Below are positions 8,974-18,353 of a stretch of DNA of 64,000 nucleotides, one piece after another; the first letter of the stretch is position 1; the number at the start of each line of letters is the position of its first letter. This DNA comes from an uncultured Nostoc sp. (GTDB lineage Bacteria > Cyanobacteriota > Cyanobacteriia > Cyanobacteriales > Nostocaceae). The position numbers were made by a program, and so were the translations under genes. The notes beneath the pieces were generated by a model. The model made no database searches, was not told where the DNA came from, and was given only the letters and a program-made list of their open reading frames with translations. The stretch lies in contig NZ_CALMFY010000162.1 in NCBI RefSeq assembly GCF_937863485.1, positions 47,779-111,778 on the forward strand, in the 5' to 3' direction.

Positions 8974-9517
8974 GTAGTGCAAATTCCTTCGTCAGGTGCT
9001 CATAGGCTGTACAACAAAAGAAAAAGTGATATTTCCAAAAGTGAAAGTACTACTGGTCTTAACCTAAATAGGGATTAGTGTTGCTGAATGAATTTTTATT
9101 GATTAAATTAAGTACCAAAATTCTTGACTAAATACTTATTATTCATTAGTTATTAGTTATTAATTACTGACGACTAGTACAGGTGCGCGACCGTAGCAAA
9201 TCAATTATCAAGAGGTCAAAAAGATAAATTATCAAGGGTTTTAAAATTTTGAATTCTGCAAAACCGCTAAAAAAGTCTGTGCTAAATTACCACGTTTGAC
9301 GCTAAACTAGAGTTTGGCATTTTGTGTTAGCTAAAATCTTTAAGGACTTGATTAGTATTTATCGAGAATATCAAAAAAAACTCCCTGTAAAATATAAAAA
9401 TTTCCTTAAAATCCTGACCAGCACAGTGCCGACTCATGTTTCTTAACAGAGCAAAGCAAGTCGTGTGACCTCTGGGCATCTTATATTGAATTATATTACG
9501 AGGTATGTTGACAACTC
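8974..9517. other. A/T-rich intergenic region before sppA
   Basis: No gene seen. A TTAGTTATTA-type short repeat lies at about 9139-9165. The promoter of sppA is presumably here, but no clear -35/-10 pair can be chosen by eye. Confidence 0.4.
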
Positions 9518-10339
9518 ATGATTTGGCCGTTTAAGCCCAAGTTTAGAAAACAAATTGCGCGGATTGAAATTACTGGTGCGATCGCCGGTGCTACTCGCAA
9601 ACGCGTCCTAGAAGCCCTGAAAACTATAGAAGAAAAAAAGTTTCCGGCATTATTGCTACGTATTGATAGTCCTGGCGGTACAGTCGGAGATTCCCAAGAA
9701 ATCTACAGCGCCTTGAAGCGTTTGCGCGAAAAAATTAAAATCGTCGCTAGCTTTGGCAATATTTCGGCTTCTGGAGGAGTCTACATCGGCATGGGAGCCG
9801 AACACATCGTAGCTAACCCAGGTACGATTACAGGTAGTATCGGTGTGATTTTGCGTGGGAATAACTTAGAACGCTTGCTAGAAAAAATCGGTGTTTCCTT
9901 CATGGTAATTAAGTCTGGCCCTTATAAAGACATTTTGGCTTTTGACCGGGAACTGACTCAACCAGAAGCAAACATCCTGCAAGAGTTGATTGACACAAGT
10001 TATCAGCAGTTTGTCCAAACGGTAGCTGATGGCCGTTCTTTAGCAGTAGAAACTGTGAAAAGTTTCGCCGATGGTCGGATTTTTACTGGACAGCAAGCCC
10101 TAGAGTTGGGTGTTGTAGACCGCCTGGGTACAGAAGAAGATGCCCGTCGCTGGACAGCAGAACTGGTCGGTCTTGATCCGGAAAAAACTCTCTGCTATAC
10201 CCTAGAAGAACGTAAACCTTTATTGAGTCGCCTTTTACCAGGAAGTCGTCAGGTTTCATCAGGAATTGGGGCTGGTATTGATTGGCTCGAATTTGAAATG
10301 TCTACCAGTGGTTTACCGTTGTGGTTATATCGACCCTAG
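9518..10339 (+). CDS. sppA: Signal peptide peptidase SppA, short form
   Basis: A 273-residue S49-family serine protease that degrades cleaved signal peptides. The catalytic pair is visible: Ser85 in ISASGGVYIGMG and Lys137 in IKSGPYKD. LLLRIDSPGGTVGDSQEI and the NPGTITGSIGV block are also family marks. The length matches the short, single-domain SppA type (Bacillus and cyanobacterial SppA2) rather than the 600-residue tandem form. There is no strong N-terminal membrane anchor, so it may be peripheral or soluble. It is followed by a chorismate mutase gene 127 bases downstream. Confidence 0.9.
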   Translation: MIWPFKPKFRKQIARIEITGAIAGATRKRVLEALKTIEEKKFPALLLRIDSPGGTVGDSQEIYSALKRLREKIKIVASFGNISASGGVYIGMGAEHIVANPGTITGSIGVILRGNNLERLLEKIGVSFMVIKSGPYKDILAFDRELTQPEANILQELIDTSYQQFVQTVADGRSLAVETVKSFADGRIFTGQQALELGVVDRLGTEEDARRWTAELVGLDPEKTLCYTLEERKPLLSRLLPGSRQVSSGIGAGIDWLEFEMSTSGLPLWLYRP

Positions 10340-10349
10340 TATGAGTTAG

Positions 10350-10385
10350 GAGCGGAGCCAAAGACGCTCCGCCTCTGGTTATGAG
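10350..10385. repeat. GGAGCG...CGCTCC palindromic repeat
   Basis: An inverted repeat (AGCGGAG ... CTCCGCC region) of the same family as 7390-7455 and 37101-37135, in the sppA-aroH gap. It is followed by short AACTCCTAACTCCT repeats. Confidence 0.7.
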
Positions 10386-10466
10386 TGAGGAGTTATGAGT
10401 TAAAAATCTTACTTCTCATTCTTAACTCCTAACTCCTCACTTTTGTGTTTTAAGGAGGATTTTGGC

Positions 10467-10880
10467 GTGGACTGGCAAATGCGGGCTATTCGCGGAGCAA
10501 CAACTGCTTCAGAAAATACTGTTGAGGCAATCCGAGAGGTGGTGACAGAACTACTAGATGAGCTGGAAAACCGGAATCAATTCCAGCTGAGGGACATGAT
10601 TAGTGTGACTTTCTCTGTGACACGTGATTTAGACGTAGTTTTTCCAGCTGCGATCGCTAGAGCGCGTCCTGGTTGGGATAATGTGGCCATGTTGGATGTG
10701 CAGCAAATGCATGTCGAAGGCAGCTTACAGCGCTGCATTCGGTTCCTAATCCACACCTATCTGCCAGCCTCCGCCTCAATTCATCATATCTATTTACGCA
10801 ACGCCGCTAGCTTGCGTCCAGACTGGAGTTTGCCCCAGACTTTACAAGCATCACAGCAAGCAGTTAAGTCAAAAGTGTAA
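10467..10880 (+). CDS. aroH: Chorismate mutase, AroH type
   Basis: A 137-residue monofunctional chorismate mutase (chorismate to prephenate, towards Phe and Tyr). AroH family marks: MRAIRGATTASENT (active-site Arg), VTFSVTRDLD, FPAAIARARPGW, and the late RCIRFLIHTY (second active-site Arg). I chose GTG 10467 because AAGGAGG lies eight bases upstream. The earlier in-frame TTG at 10443 lies before that ribosome binding site. ATG 10479 is a possible shorter start. Confidence 0.92.
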   Translation: MDWQMRAIRGATTASENTVEAIREVVTELLDELENRNQFQLRDMISVTFSVTRDLDVVFPAAIARARPGWDNVAMLDVQQMHVEGSLQRCIRFLIHTYLPASASIHHIYLRNAASLRPDWSLPQTLQASQQAVKSKV

Positions 10881-11199
10881 AATACTCATATTAATAAATA
10901 AAAGCGAACTGCTAAGAACGCCAAGGAAACGAATCGTCATCATTTATAGAGAATTGGTATTAGAGCGATGTAGATTTTATGACTCAACGCTTAGATTTCA
11001 GAGTAGATATTGAAGAAGCCATAAAAACGCTAAACCTTTCTTGCAGTGATTTCTGACTGAAAAGATAGAATACTTAAAATCAAATCGTGAAAACGTCAAA
11101 TCGGTTCAGCATTTTTAAACAGCCAACCACTTTTCAAACAACCTCTAAGACAACTATAGCTAGGATAAGAAGGTAGTCTGTCGCAGACAAGCTAACTAT
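10881..11199. other. Intergenic with a 25-codon ORF
   Basis: An ATG at 10979 opens a 25-codon frame ending 11056 (MTQRLDFRVDIEEAIKTLN...). It may be a remnant of a longer gene or chance; no ribosome binding site is visible. Nothing else seen. Confidence 0.3.
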
Positions 11200-11469
11200 A
11201 TGACATCCACATCACGTGTTGTTCATAGCGACCCTGATATATTGGGAGGAACACCTGTTTTTATTGATACTCGTGTGCCGATAAAAACCTTGCTTGATTA
11301 CCTAGAAGCGGGTGACTCACTGGATGAGTTTTTAGATCACTTTCCCAGTGTCAGCCGTGAGCAAGCGATGTCTACGACGGGCTACGCCTACGCCACTCTC
11401 GAATTAGCAAAGGAAATGCTGACCGCCTATGGCGAATTCTGCTTGATGAGTGTGTTCCACGACCCTTGA
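11200..11469 (+). CDS. DUF433 antitoxin, C-terminus frameshifted
   Basis: An 89-residue DUF433 protein (VapB-like antitoxin of DUF433/DUF5615 modules). ILGGTPVFIDTRVPIKTLLDYLEAG is split here as ILGGTPVFIDTRVP and TLLDYLEAG, both family hallmarks. Two oddities are seen. An eight-residue insert MSTTGYAY after SREQA is encoded by a dispersed Nostoc repeat (11366-11394). The normal family end is lost: removing one G from the GG at 11431-11432 restores TAYANSA and a stop, and also restores the ATG of the toxin gene. With the extra G the protein runs on for EFCLMSVFHDP. Confidence 0.75.
   Translation: MTSTSRVVHSDPDILGGTPVFIDTRVPIKTLLDYLEAGDSLDEFLDHFPSVSREQAMSTTGYAYATLELAKEMLTAYGEFCLMSVFHDP
11366..11394. 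repeat. Dispersed repeat inside the DUF433 gene
   Basis: The sequence GATGTCTACGACGGGCTACG and its continuation recurs at 35798-35833, partly at 41433-41452, diverged at 49968-50025, and in inverted partial form at 11757-11790. Here it lies in frame inside a coding sequence. Confidence 0.75.
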
Positions 11470-11756
11470 GGCGTGAACTCACTGATTATGAGGTACGTAC
11501 AGTTGTGGAAATGGGATGGTCAGGCAAAAAGAATGGTGAACTTTTGCAATTGATGGTGCAAGAGAGTTTCACGGTTCTCCTGACAACAGACCAAAACTTA
11601 CGATATCAGCAAAATTTGCAACAGGCTGGAGTTGCAGTCGTTGTTCTGGTGGCGTTTAGTAATCGCCTGCTTGATTTGCTTCCATTGATACCCAGTGTTT
11701 GTAGTGTCCTAGAAAAGATCGCTCCGGGTGTGGTTGTTGAAATCAGAGATTTTTGA
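11429..11756 (+). pseudogene. DUF5615 PIN-like toxin, start codon frameshifted away
   Basis: In the frame ending at 11756 the sequence reads RILLDECVPRPLRREL, then VRTVVEMGWSGKKNGELL, LLTTDQNLRYQQNL and a hydrophobic end. These are the acidic-residue motifs of DUF5615 PIN-like nucleases (D/E in LLDE, DQNL). The expected ATG at 11429 is out of frame with this by one base because of the same extra G that damages the antitoxin. No other ATG or GTG precedes the first acidic motif in frame. A TTG at 11466 would drop the LLDEC motif. So the toxin is probably not made, unless the base is a sequencing error. Confidence 0.7.
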
Positions 11757-11800
11757 CGCGTTGGGGTAGCCCGCCGTAGGCATCGCTTTATGCAACAACT

Positions 11801-12700
11801 TTATTCTTTGTGGTGATCAAACCGAATTCCTAAAAAAATGTCATAAACAAACTCAAAAAAGTCCTTTTTTTGTAACAATCCTGAAGTTTGATAACATCCT
11901 TTTTTATCTAAAAGTGGCTTCATCACATAGTATGCAGGCTGGTAATTATACCAAGGAATAGAAGGCCATAGATGATGAATTAAGTGGTAATTCTGTCCCA
12001 TAATCAGAATATTCAGAATTGGGTTAGGATAAACGCGAGCATTTTTCCAGCGATCGCGCTCCGCAAAAGGACGATGGGGCAAATAGTCAAAAAATAATCC
12101 CAGTGCTATTCCCACCACAAAAGCCGGTATAAACCAAAAATTGAGAATATAACCCAAAAAGTGGTATTGCACTGATATATAAACAATTACACCAACAATC
12201 AAGCGGCTGATGAACCATTCTAGTAGCTCATATTTACGCCACAGTCGCCGTTGAAAGAAAAACACCTCGTGGTACAAAAACCGCACCGCAATCAGCCACA
12301 GCGGACCACCCGTAGAGACATAATGATCTGGGTCGTCCTTGGGATGGTTGACATGGCCATGATGCTGCAAATGCACCCGCGTAAACACTGGAAAAGCAAA
12401 AGCTAGCATCAATGCACTGCCATGCCCTAACATCGCATTTATTACCCGGTTGCGATGGGCAGATTGGTGACAAGCGTCGTGAATTACAGTCCCAGCACAA
12501 TGCAAGGCAATAGTATTAACACAAAAGCACAACCAGTGCGGCCATTCCCAAAGCCAGTAACCAAAGCTAGATAACACCAGCATTGCCACAGCTACGAAAA
12601 ACAGCAGTAGCGTGCGATTGAAATCACCAGGAGGCGCTAAAAATTCCTTGGGTGGGATTGTCAGTGGCTTTTGTGCCTCCGATGCGATTTTCTCTAACAT
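11801..12700 (-). CDS. crtR: Beta-carotene hydroxylase CrtR
   Basis: A 299-residue fatty-acid-desaturase-like hydroxylase that adds 3-hydroxyl groups to beta-ionone rings (zeaxanthin, or hydroxyls of myxoxanthophyll). The histidine clusters are all present: HDACHQSAH, HLQHHGHVNHPKDDPDH and NYHLIHHLWPSIPWYNY. Three to four membrane segments separate them. The start is ATG at 12700 with AAGGAG upstream. A TTG six codons earlier overlaps that ribosome binding site. Confidence 0.93.
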   Translation of the reverse strand: MLEKIASEAQKPLTIPPKEFLAPPGDFNRTLLLFFVAVAMLVLSSFGYWLWEWPHWLCFCVNTIALHCAGTVIHDACHQSAHRNRVINAMLGHGSALMLAFAFPVFTRVHLQHHGHVNHPKDDPDHYVSTGGPLWLIAVRFLYHEVFFFQRRLWRKYELLEWFISRLIVGVIVYISVQYHFLGYILNFWFIPAFVVGIALGLFFDYLPHRPFAERDRWKNARVYPNPILNILIMGQNYHLIHHLWPSIPWYNYQPAYYVMKPLLDKKGCYQTSGLLQKKDFFEFVYDIFLGIRFDHHKE

Positions 12701-13070
12701 TGACTCCTTCTTAACCAAACATTACAAATATACGATAAAGATGAGGAAAGAATAAATTTTTGTAAAGTTTTGTATAGCAAGATTTATCTACAGCTTTGCA
12801 TATCAGCAGATGAATAACGCTATGATTCCAGACAAAGCCTAGTCTTTACTGACAAGTAGGGGATGAAAATTCGTAAGAAGTTGATCGGATAAACTCCTTT
12901 GTTGGGAGGATGGATACAAGATTGATGTACTATATCTAGTCTATCCCACAGCCCCCACTCTCCCATAAACCCTCTCTAACTGCTTATATCTATTGATATA
13001 GCAGTGACTGAAAAGGAGATGCCACTCAAGTTACGATGACTTCCCAGATAGCTCCCTAACTTCAGCCCCT
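12701..13070. other. Divergent promoter region of crtR and pyk
   Basis: No gene seen. It must hold both promoters. An AT-rich stretch (12719-12830) lies next to crtR. No operator can be named with confidence. Confidence 0.4.
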
Positions 13071-14840
13071 ATGCAATTAAGAGATTCTCTGCGCCGGACA
13101 AAAATTGTCGCTACTATTGGCCCCGCCACTAGCAGTCCTGAAATGCTCAAGGCAATTATTGAAGCGGGAGCCACGACGCTGCGGCTAAACTTCTCCCACG
13201 GAACTCATGCCGACCATCAGCGTAGTATTCGCTTAATTCGGCAAACCGCCTTTGAACTAAATCAGCCAGTGGCTATTCTCCAAGACTTGCAGGGTCCAAA
13301 AATTCGCTTGGGGAAGTTTGACAACGGATCTATAGTTGTGGCAAAAGGCGATCGCTTCACCTTGACAAATCGTCCGGTGGTCGGTACGCACGAAATTAGC
13401 TGCGTCACCTATGATTATTTAGCCGAAGAAGTCCCAGTTGGTGCAAAAATCCTTCTCGATGATGGACGAGTCGAAATGGTTGTGGAGGAGATCAACCGGG
13501 ACAAAGGTGATTTGCATTGTCGGATTACCGTGCCTGGAAAACTTTCTAATAATAAAGGCGTAAACTTTCCCGGCGTTTACCTGTCAATTAAAGCAATGAC
13601 CGACAAAGACCGAGAGGATCTGATGTTTGGTCTAGATCAGGGTGTAGATTGGGTGGCACTTTCCTTTGTCCGCAATCCACAGGACATGATCGAAATTAAA
13701 GAGCTAATTTCAAGTACAGGCAAGCAAGTGCCAGTGGTTGCCAAAATTGAAAAGCATGAAGCCATCGAACAAATGGAGGCGGTTCTGGCTTTATGTGATG
13801 GCGTCATGGTTGCCAGAGGCGATTTGGGCGTGGAATTGCCAGCGGAAGATGTCCCCGTACTCCAAAAGCGGCTAATTGCTACAGCAAATCGCTTGGGGAT
13901 TCCCATCATCACCGCCACCCAGATGTTAGACAGCATGGTGAGCAATCCCCGTCCCACTCGCGCGGAAGTGTCGGATGTGGCAAATGCAATTTTAGATGGC
14001 ACAGACGCTGTAATGCTCTCCAATGAAACTGCTGTCGGCGACTATCCAGTAGAAGCCGTGGCGACGATGGCGCGGATTGCCGAGCGCATGGAGCAGGAGG
14101 AAGCCCAACACTTAAACTTACGTTCTTTGAGAGATGCCCGACGCTCTATTCCCAACGCTATTAGTCAAGCTGTGGGTCAAATTGCCGAACAACTAGGTGC
14201 AGCGGCAATCATGACGCTAACGCAAACTGGGGCAACAGCTCGCAATGTCTCTAAGTTCCGCCCCCAGACACCGATTTTGGCAGTGACACCCCATGTGAAT
14301 GTGGCGCGGCAGCTACAGATGGTGTGGGGAGTAAAACCGCTGTTGGTGCTAGGATTACCTTCCACTGGTCAGACATTTCAAGCTGCGATCAATGTGGCTC
14401 AGGAGCTTAAGTTACTGTCTGAGGGAGATTTAGTAGTAATGACCGCTGGCACACTCCAGGGAATTTCCGGCTCCACAGATTTGATTAAGGTTGAGGTGGT
14501 GACGGCAATACTAGGTCACGGAATTGGACTGGGACAAGGTTCAGTGAGTGGTCGCGCCCGGGTGGCTAATACTGGTATGGATGTTAGTAACTTTAATCCG
14601 GGAGACATATTAGTTGCACCCCGCACTAGTGCCGATTTTGTTGAGGCAATTCGGAAAGCTGCCGGGATTATTACCGAAGAGGAAAGTCTCACGAGTCATG
14701 CAGCAGTCATTGGCTTGCGTCTGGGTGTGCCAGTGATTGTCGGCGTGAAGCAGGCAACGCAGGTGATTCGGGATGGAGCGATTATAACGCTGGATCTGCA
14801 ACGGGGTTTGATTTACTCTGGGGCGGTGAGAACGCCTTAG
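13071..14840 (+). CDS. pyk: Pyruvate kinase with C-terminal PEP-utilising domain
   Basis: A 589-residue pyruvate kinase (PEP + ADP to pyruvate + ATP). The core shows RRTKIVATIGPATSS, LRLNFSHG, DLQGPKIRLG, VAKIEKHEA, VMVARGDLGVELP and the signature ITATQMLDSM. Residues about 475-589 form the extra domain found in long bacterial enzymes, with the TSHAAVIGLRLGVPVIVGV swivelling PEP-utiliser motif. The histidine in TSHAAVI corresponds to the phosphohistidine of PEP synthase but its role here is unproven. The gene is single and convergent with the M61 peptidase gene. No ribosome binding site is obvious. Confidence 0.95.
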   Translation: MQLRDSLRRTKIVATIGPATSSPEMLKAIIEAGATTLRLNFSHGTHADHQRSIRLIRQTAFELNQPVAILQDLQGPKIRLGKFDNGSIVVAKGDRFTLTNRPVVGTHEISCVTYDYLAEEVPVGAKILLDDGRVEMVVEEINRDKGDLHCRITVPGKLSNNKGVNFPGVYLSIKAMTDKDREDLMFGLDQGVDWVALSFVRNPQDMIEIKELISSTGKQVPVVAKIEKHEAIEQMEAVLALCDGVMVARGDLGVELPAEDVPVLQKRLIATANRLGIPIITATQMLDSMVSNPRPTRAEVSDVANAILDGTDAVMLSNETAVGDYPVEAVATMARIAERMEQEEAQHLNLRSLRDARRSIPNAISQAVGQIAEQLGAAAIMTLTQTGATARNVSKFRPQTPILAVTPHVNVARQLQMVWGVKPLLVLGLPSTGQTFQAAINVAQELKLLSEGDLVVMTAGTLQGISGSTDLIKVEVVTAILGHGIGLGQGSVSGRARVANTGMDVSNFNPGDILVAPRTSADFVEAIRKAAGIITEEESLTSHAAVIGLRLGVPVIVGVKQATQVIRDGAIITLDLQRGLIYSGAVRTP

Positions 14841-14843
14841 CAA

Positions 14844-14887
14844 TAGGGATTGGGGACTGGGAAAAAATTTTCCTAATCCCTAATCCT
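14844..14887. terminator. Possible bidirectional terminator between pyk and the M61 gene
   Basis: GGGATTGGGGA ... TCCCTAATCC forms an imperfect stem around an AAAAAATTTT centre, between two convergent genes. It may instead be one of the short repeats common here. Confidence 0.4.
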
Positions 14888-14890
14888 TGA

Positions 14891-16672
14891 TCAAACAGTT
14901 GCGATCGCTACCCCAAGCCATCCAGCAAAGTTTTGCTGCTGCATGGAGTCAGGATGCTCAACAGGTTTTACCTGATATCGAGTCGGACGTGGTGAGGCGA
15001 GGATGATGGAATAGGTACGCAGTTCGTCTTGGTGGAAAACTGTGACTTCAATTGTATCGCTTGGTTGGTAATCTTTGAGGCGATCGCTTAAACTATTCCC
15101 CGTTACCTTAATCCGATCAATTGCTAACAACTCATCACCTGCATCAATTCCCCCTGCTTGTGCAGGTGAACCAGTCTCCACAAACTTAATGATCTCCCGC
15201 CCATTCTCTGTATTTATTCTCACACCCAAGTAAGGTTCTTCCTGCTGTTCAGCTACCAACTCCAAGCCAAAGGGTTCTAAGTACTGATTCAAGGGCAAAT
15301 CGTCAGTGCCATCAATGTAGCGTTTAAAGAAATCAGTCAAATCGATTCCTGCAACAGATTCTATAACTTCCTGCAACTGTTCTAGGGTATAGCCAATTTC
15401 AGCTTGCCCAAATTGCTGCCACATTTTCAGCATCACGTCATCGAGGGAGCGCTGATTATCGTGAGTGGAGCGAATCAGTAAATCCAGCAACAGGGATACC
15501 ATTTCTCCTTTTAAATAGTAGGAAATTTGGGAATTACCGCTATTGGCATCCGGGCGATAGAGTTTTATCCAGGCATCAAAACTCGACTCAGAAACGGGTT
15601 GTACCTTGCGCCCCGGTGTCGTTTCATATCTAGTAATTTCCTTGCCCAAGTTATTTAAATACGACTGAATATCAAAAATTCCTGCTCGCAAAGGAATTAA
15701 CAAGTCGTAGTAACTAGTAGTACCCTCACAAAACCACAATGATGGTGTGTAGTTTTCCTGGTCGTAATCAAAAACCTCTAATGCTTTGGGGCGAATTCGC
15801 TTGACATTCCACAAGTGAAAGAACTCGTGTGCAACTAATTGGATAAAGCGATCGTACTTATCCTGAGCACGAAACCCAAAACGTTGGTAAATTAAGGAGC
15901 AAGAGTTTTTATGCTCCAAACCGCCAAAAGCTTGGCTAAATAAATGTAGCAGAAACACGTATCGTTCATAGGGCAAACCGCCGAACATCTGCGCTTCTAC
16001 CTGGACAATTTTTTGGATATCAGCAATCATCTGCTGGGCTTGGAAATTTCCCTGTCCCCAGATTGCCAGTTCATGGGGTTTTCCCAAAACCTCAAATTTA
16101 TACAATTGGTGGCGACCAATCTCAAAGGGAGTATCAACAAGAGTATCAAAATCGCCAGCCAAGAAAGTATTCGTTTCTTTAGCAACGGGTGGCAGGGCAG
16201 TAGTTACCTGCCATTCCAGGCGTGGCGGTATGATAGTAACGCGAATGGGTTGCTTCTCACAGCCCGGTATTCTAAAAAATAGTGCCGCACCGTTGAAATA
16301 ACCGTGGGTGGCATCTAAGTGATTTGTCCGCACCGATAGCTCATTCGCAAAAATGCGGTAACGTACAGTTAATTCTGAAATACCCGTTTTGTCTACCTGC
16401 CAGTGATTTTTACTGATCTTGTGCCAAGGTAAAGGCTTATCCTCTGCAAAAGCCACAAAATCCTGTAAATTCTTAGCATATTCCCGAACTAAGTAGGAAC
16501 CGGGTGTCCACACCGGTAGTTTTAAATCGAGAATCGGCGAGGGGTAATCGACAAGGTGTAAAGTCACCTCAAACAGATGGGTTTCTGGTTGGGACATTTC
16601 CACCTGGTAATGAATCGTCGGCCTGGTTTCCTGAACGTTAGTATTGAGATGAGGTGCTGTTGCTTGAGTCAT
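14891..16672 (-). CDS. M61-family metallopeptidase with PDZ domain
   Basis: A 593-residue protein of the M61 glycyl-aminopeptidase family. The N-terminal beta domain (LKLPVWTPGSYLVREYAKN) is typical. The zinc site VAHEFFHLWNVKRIRP (about residues 279-294) has HEXXH, and FCEGTTSYY supplies the third ligand Glu. A PDZ domain follows at about 475-560 (YLGVRI, GSPAQAGGIDAGDELLAI). There is no signal peptide, so a cytoplasmic role is likely. M61 enzymes release N-terminal Gly or Ala. Here the substrate is unknown. Confidence 0.9.
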   Translation of the reverse strand: MTQATAPHLNTNVQETRPTIHYQVEMSQPETHLFEVTLHLVDYPSPILDLKLPVWTPGSYLVREYAKNLQDFVAFAEDKPLPWHKISKNHWQVDKTGISELTVRYRIFANELSVRTNHLDATHGYFNGAALFFRIPGCEKQPIRVTIIPPRLEWQVTTALPPVAKETNTFLAGDFDTLVDTPFEIGRHQLYKFEVLGKPHELAIWGQGNFQAQQMIADIQKIVQVEAQMFGGLPYERYVFLLHLFSQAFGGLEHKNSCSLIYQRFGFRAQDKYDRFIQLVAHEFFHLWNVKRIRPKALEVFDYDQENYTPSLWFCEGTTSYYDLLIPLRAGIFDIQSYLNNLGKEITRYETTPGRKVQPVSESSFDAWIKLYRPDANSGNSQISYYLKGEMVSLLLDLLIRSTHDNQRSLDDVMLKMWQQFGQAEIGYTLEQLQEVIESVAGIDLTDFFKRYIDGTDDLPLNQYLEPFGLELVAEQQEEPYLGVRINTENGREIIKFVETGSPAQAGGIDAGDELLAIDRIKVTGNSLSDRLKDYQPSDTIEVTVFHQDELRTYSIILASPRPTRYQVKPVEHPDSMQQQNFAGWLGVAIATV

Positions 16673-16754
16673 CTTGTGTGCTGAGTTAATAGCAATGATT
16701 AATGGGATTGGTGATTTCTCCTATCATGACAAATTCGGCTTTTAATTTTTGAGT

Positions 16755-18353
16755 TCAAATCAAGACGGCGGTTATTTGCTGTGGCTGGTAGTCAGAACCA
16801 AGTTTATTGGCACAAAAGCCAGTATCCCGTACTTGATTTGGTTCAATTGTTTTTCCCCAGTCCAAAGGAGTCACTAGATACTGTATCGCTCCTTGCTGCT
16901 TAAAATCTGCGTTCCAAGAGTTATTAATCTTAGTTTGATTCATCTGAAACGCCAGTTGCCAGTTGTTAACCTTGACATTGCCCTGATTTATAATTTTGAA
17001 CCTGACACAAAATCCGGTTTCCCAGTTGGAATAGATGTCAGTAGTAACTTTTAATTGGGCAGCACCAGTAGGAGATGGAGAGACAGAAGGAGTAAGAGTT
17101 GGGGAAACAGGAGGATTATTCGGTTGGTCTGGCTGTTGAAGTTGTACAGATGGAAGCAGTTGGGACAGTAATTGCTGCTTGGGTAGATCAACACTTTGCC
17201 AATCATCTAGTAAAATTCCGCCTGTATCACTACTATTAGGATTCCAACTCCAGTAAGTAAAGCTCAAGTTATTTTTTTGAATGTATTTCACTAACTCATT
17301 TTGCCAAATTCCTTCTTGGGAATTTAAGTCTACTTTCCGTCCCCCAAACTCCCCAATCAAGATGGGAGCAATATTCTCACTAGCGATATAGTTAAATCCT
17401 ATTTGCCAGCGTTCAATCAGATTTTGAGGGAAGTTAGAGGCAGAAAAGTAGGGCTGATTGTACACCCCAGCGCCATACTCATGAGGAGAATAGACTAGCT
17501 TATGAGAACGAGATAAACGTACTGGGTAGCGTTTCACACCTTCTAAATTTCCACCATGCCAATGCTGTGGCAGTTTTTGACCGGGGACATTCTTTTCCAC
17601 TCCTTCAACGACAATCAGCCAATTAGGATTAACACTGAGAATCGCATTGCCTGCGCGTTCTGCTGCTAATCGCCAGTCAGTATTGATGTTGTTATCACCC
17701 CAGCTAGCTTGGCCGTGAGGTTCATTTTTTAAGTCTGCGCCAATAACGTTAGCTTGATTTTTGTATCTGATGGCTAACATTTTCCAAGTATCGATCCAGT
17801 CTGCTTCCGTAAAGCCGTCTCCATACCACAACTCTGGAATTTGCTGGTCGTTAAGGCGGTGGTTGTCAAGTAGAATTAGCAATCCTTGACGTTCTGCTTC
17901 CTGAATAAGTAAGTCCATTATCTCCAAGGGGGTTTTACCTTGAAGTTCTTTGTTGCTGCCAATTCCAAAGTCAATGCCACTTACATTAAGCGATCGCAAT
18001 CCTGCCACAGAATAAGGTAACCGGATGAGGTTATATCCCAAGCTTTTAATCTGCGCCAGCATTTCTTTATAATCTCGTTTCCATAAACCGTCAGGGGCGT
18101 GCGTATCAGTCTCCATACCAAACCAGTTAACACCTCTGGGCAATACAACCTTGCTTTTCGCATCCACAATTCTTCTACCAATTGTTGAAAGTGGTAGCTC
18201 TATTGGCGTCGCAGCCCTAGAAGCATCTAGCTGAATATTAACAGGTGCCTTAGTCAAAATAATTACTAAAAATACTACTAGACTTAGGGAAAATATCAGT
18301 AATTTCTTATGTAACCTCAATCTTCTTGGTTTATTTTTATGGATAACTTGCAT
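16755..18353 (-). CDS. GH5 endoglucanase with C-terminal cellulose-binding module
   Basis: A 532-residue secreted beta-1,4-glucanase. A basic N-terminus and membrane segment (residues about 16-35) form a signal anchor. The GH5 domain covers about 45-375 with the acid/base Glu211 in DLKNEPHG and the nucleophile Glu335 in LIGEFGGRK. A proline/serine/threonine linker (about 398-428) leads to a 100-residue CBM2-like module with conserved Trp (YSNWETGFC, NNWQLAF, NSWNADF) and a Cys pair. The ATG at 18353 is preferred to TTG 18377. It lies at the edge of the bcs-like cluster on the opposite strand and probably acts on the glucan made there. Confidence 0.88.
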   Translation of the reverse strand: MQVIHKNKPRRLRLHKKLLIFSLSLVVFLVIILTKAPVNIQLDASRAATPIELPLSTIGRRIVDAKSKVVLPRGVNWFGMETDTHAPDGLWKRDYKEMLAQIKSLGYNLIRLPYSVAGLRSLNVSGIDFGIGSNKELQGKTPLEIMDLLIQEAERQGLLILLDNHRLNDQQIPELWYGDGFTEADWIDTWKMLAIRYKNQANVIGADLKNEPHGQASWGDNNINTDWRLAAERAGNAILSVNPNWLIVVEGVEKNVPGQKLPQHWHGGNLEGVKRYPVRLSRSHKLVYSPHEYGAGVYNQPYFSASNFPQNLIERWQIGFNYIASENIAPILIGEFGGRKVDLNSQEGIWQNELVKYIQKNNLSFTYWSWNPNSSDTGGILLDDWQSVDLPKQQLLSQLLPSVQLQQPDQPNNPPVSPTLTPSVSPSPTGAAQLKVTTDIYSNWETGFCVRFKIINQGNVKVNNWQLAFQMNQTKINNSWNADFKQQGAIQYLVTPLDWGKTIEPNQVRDTGFCANKLGSDYQPQQITAVLI

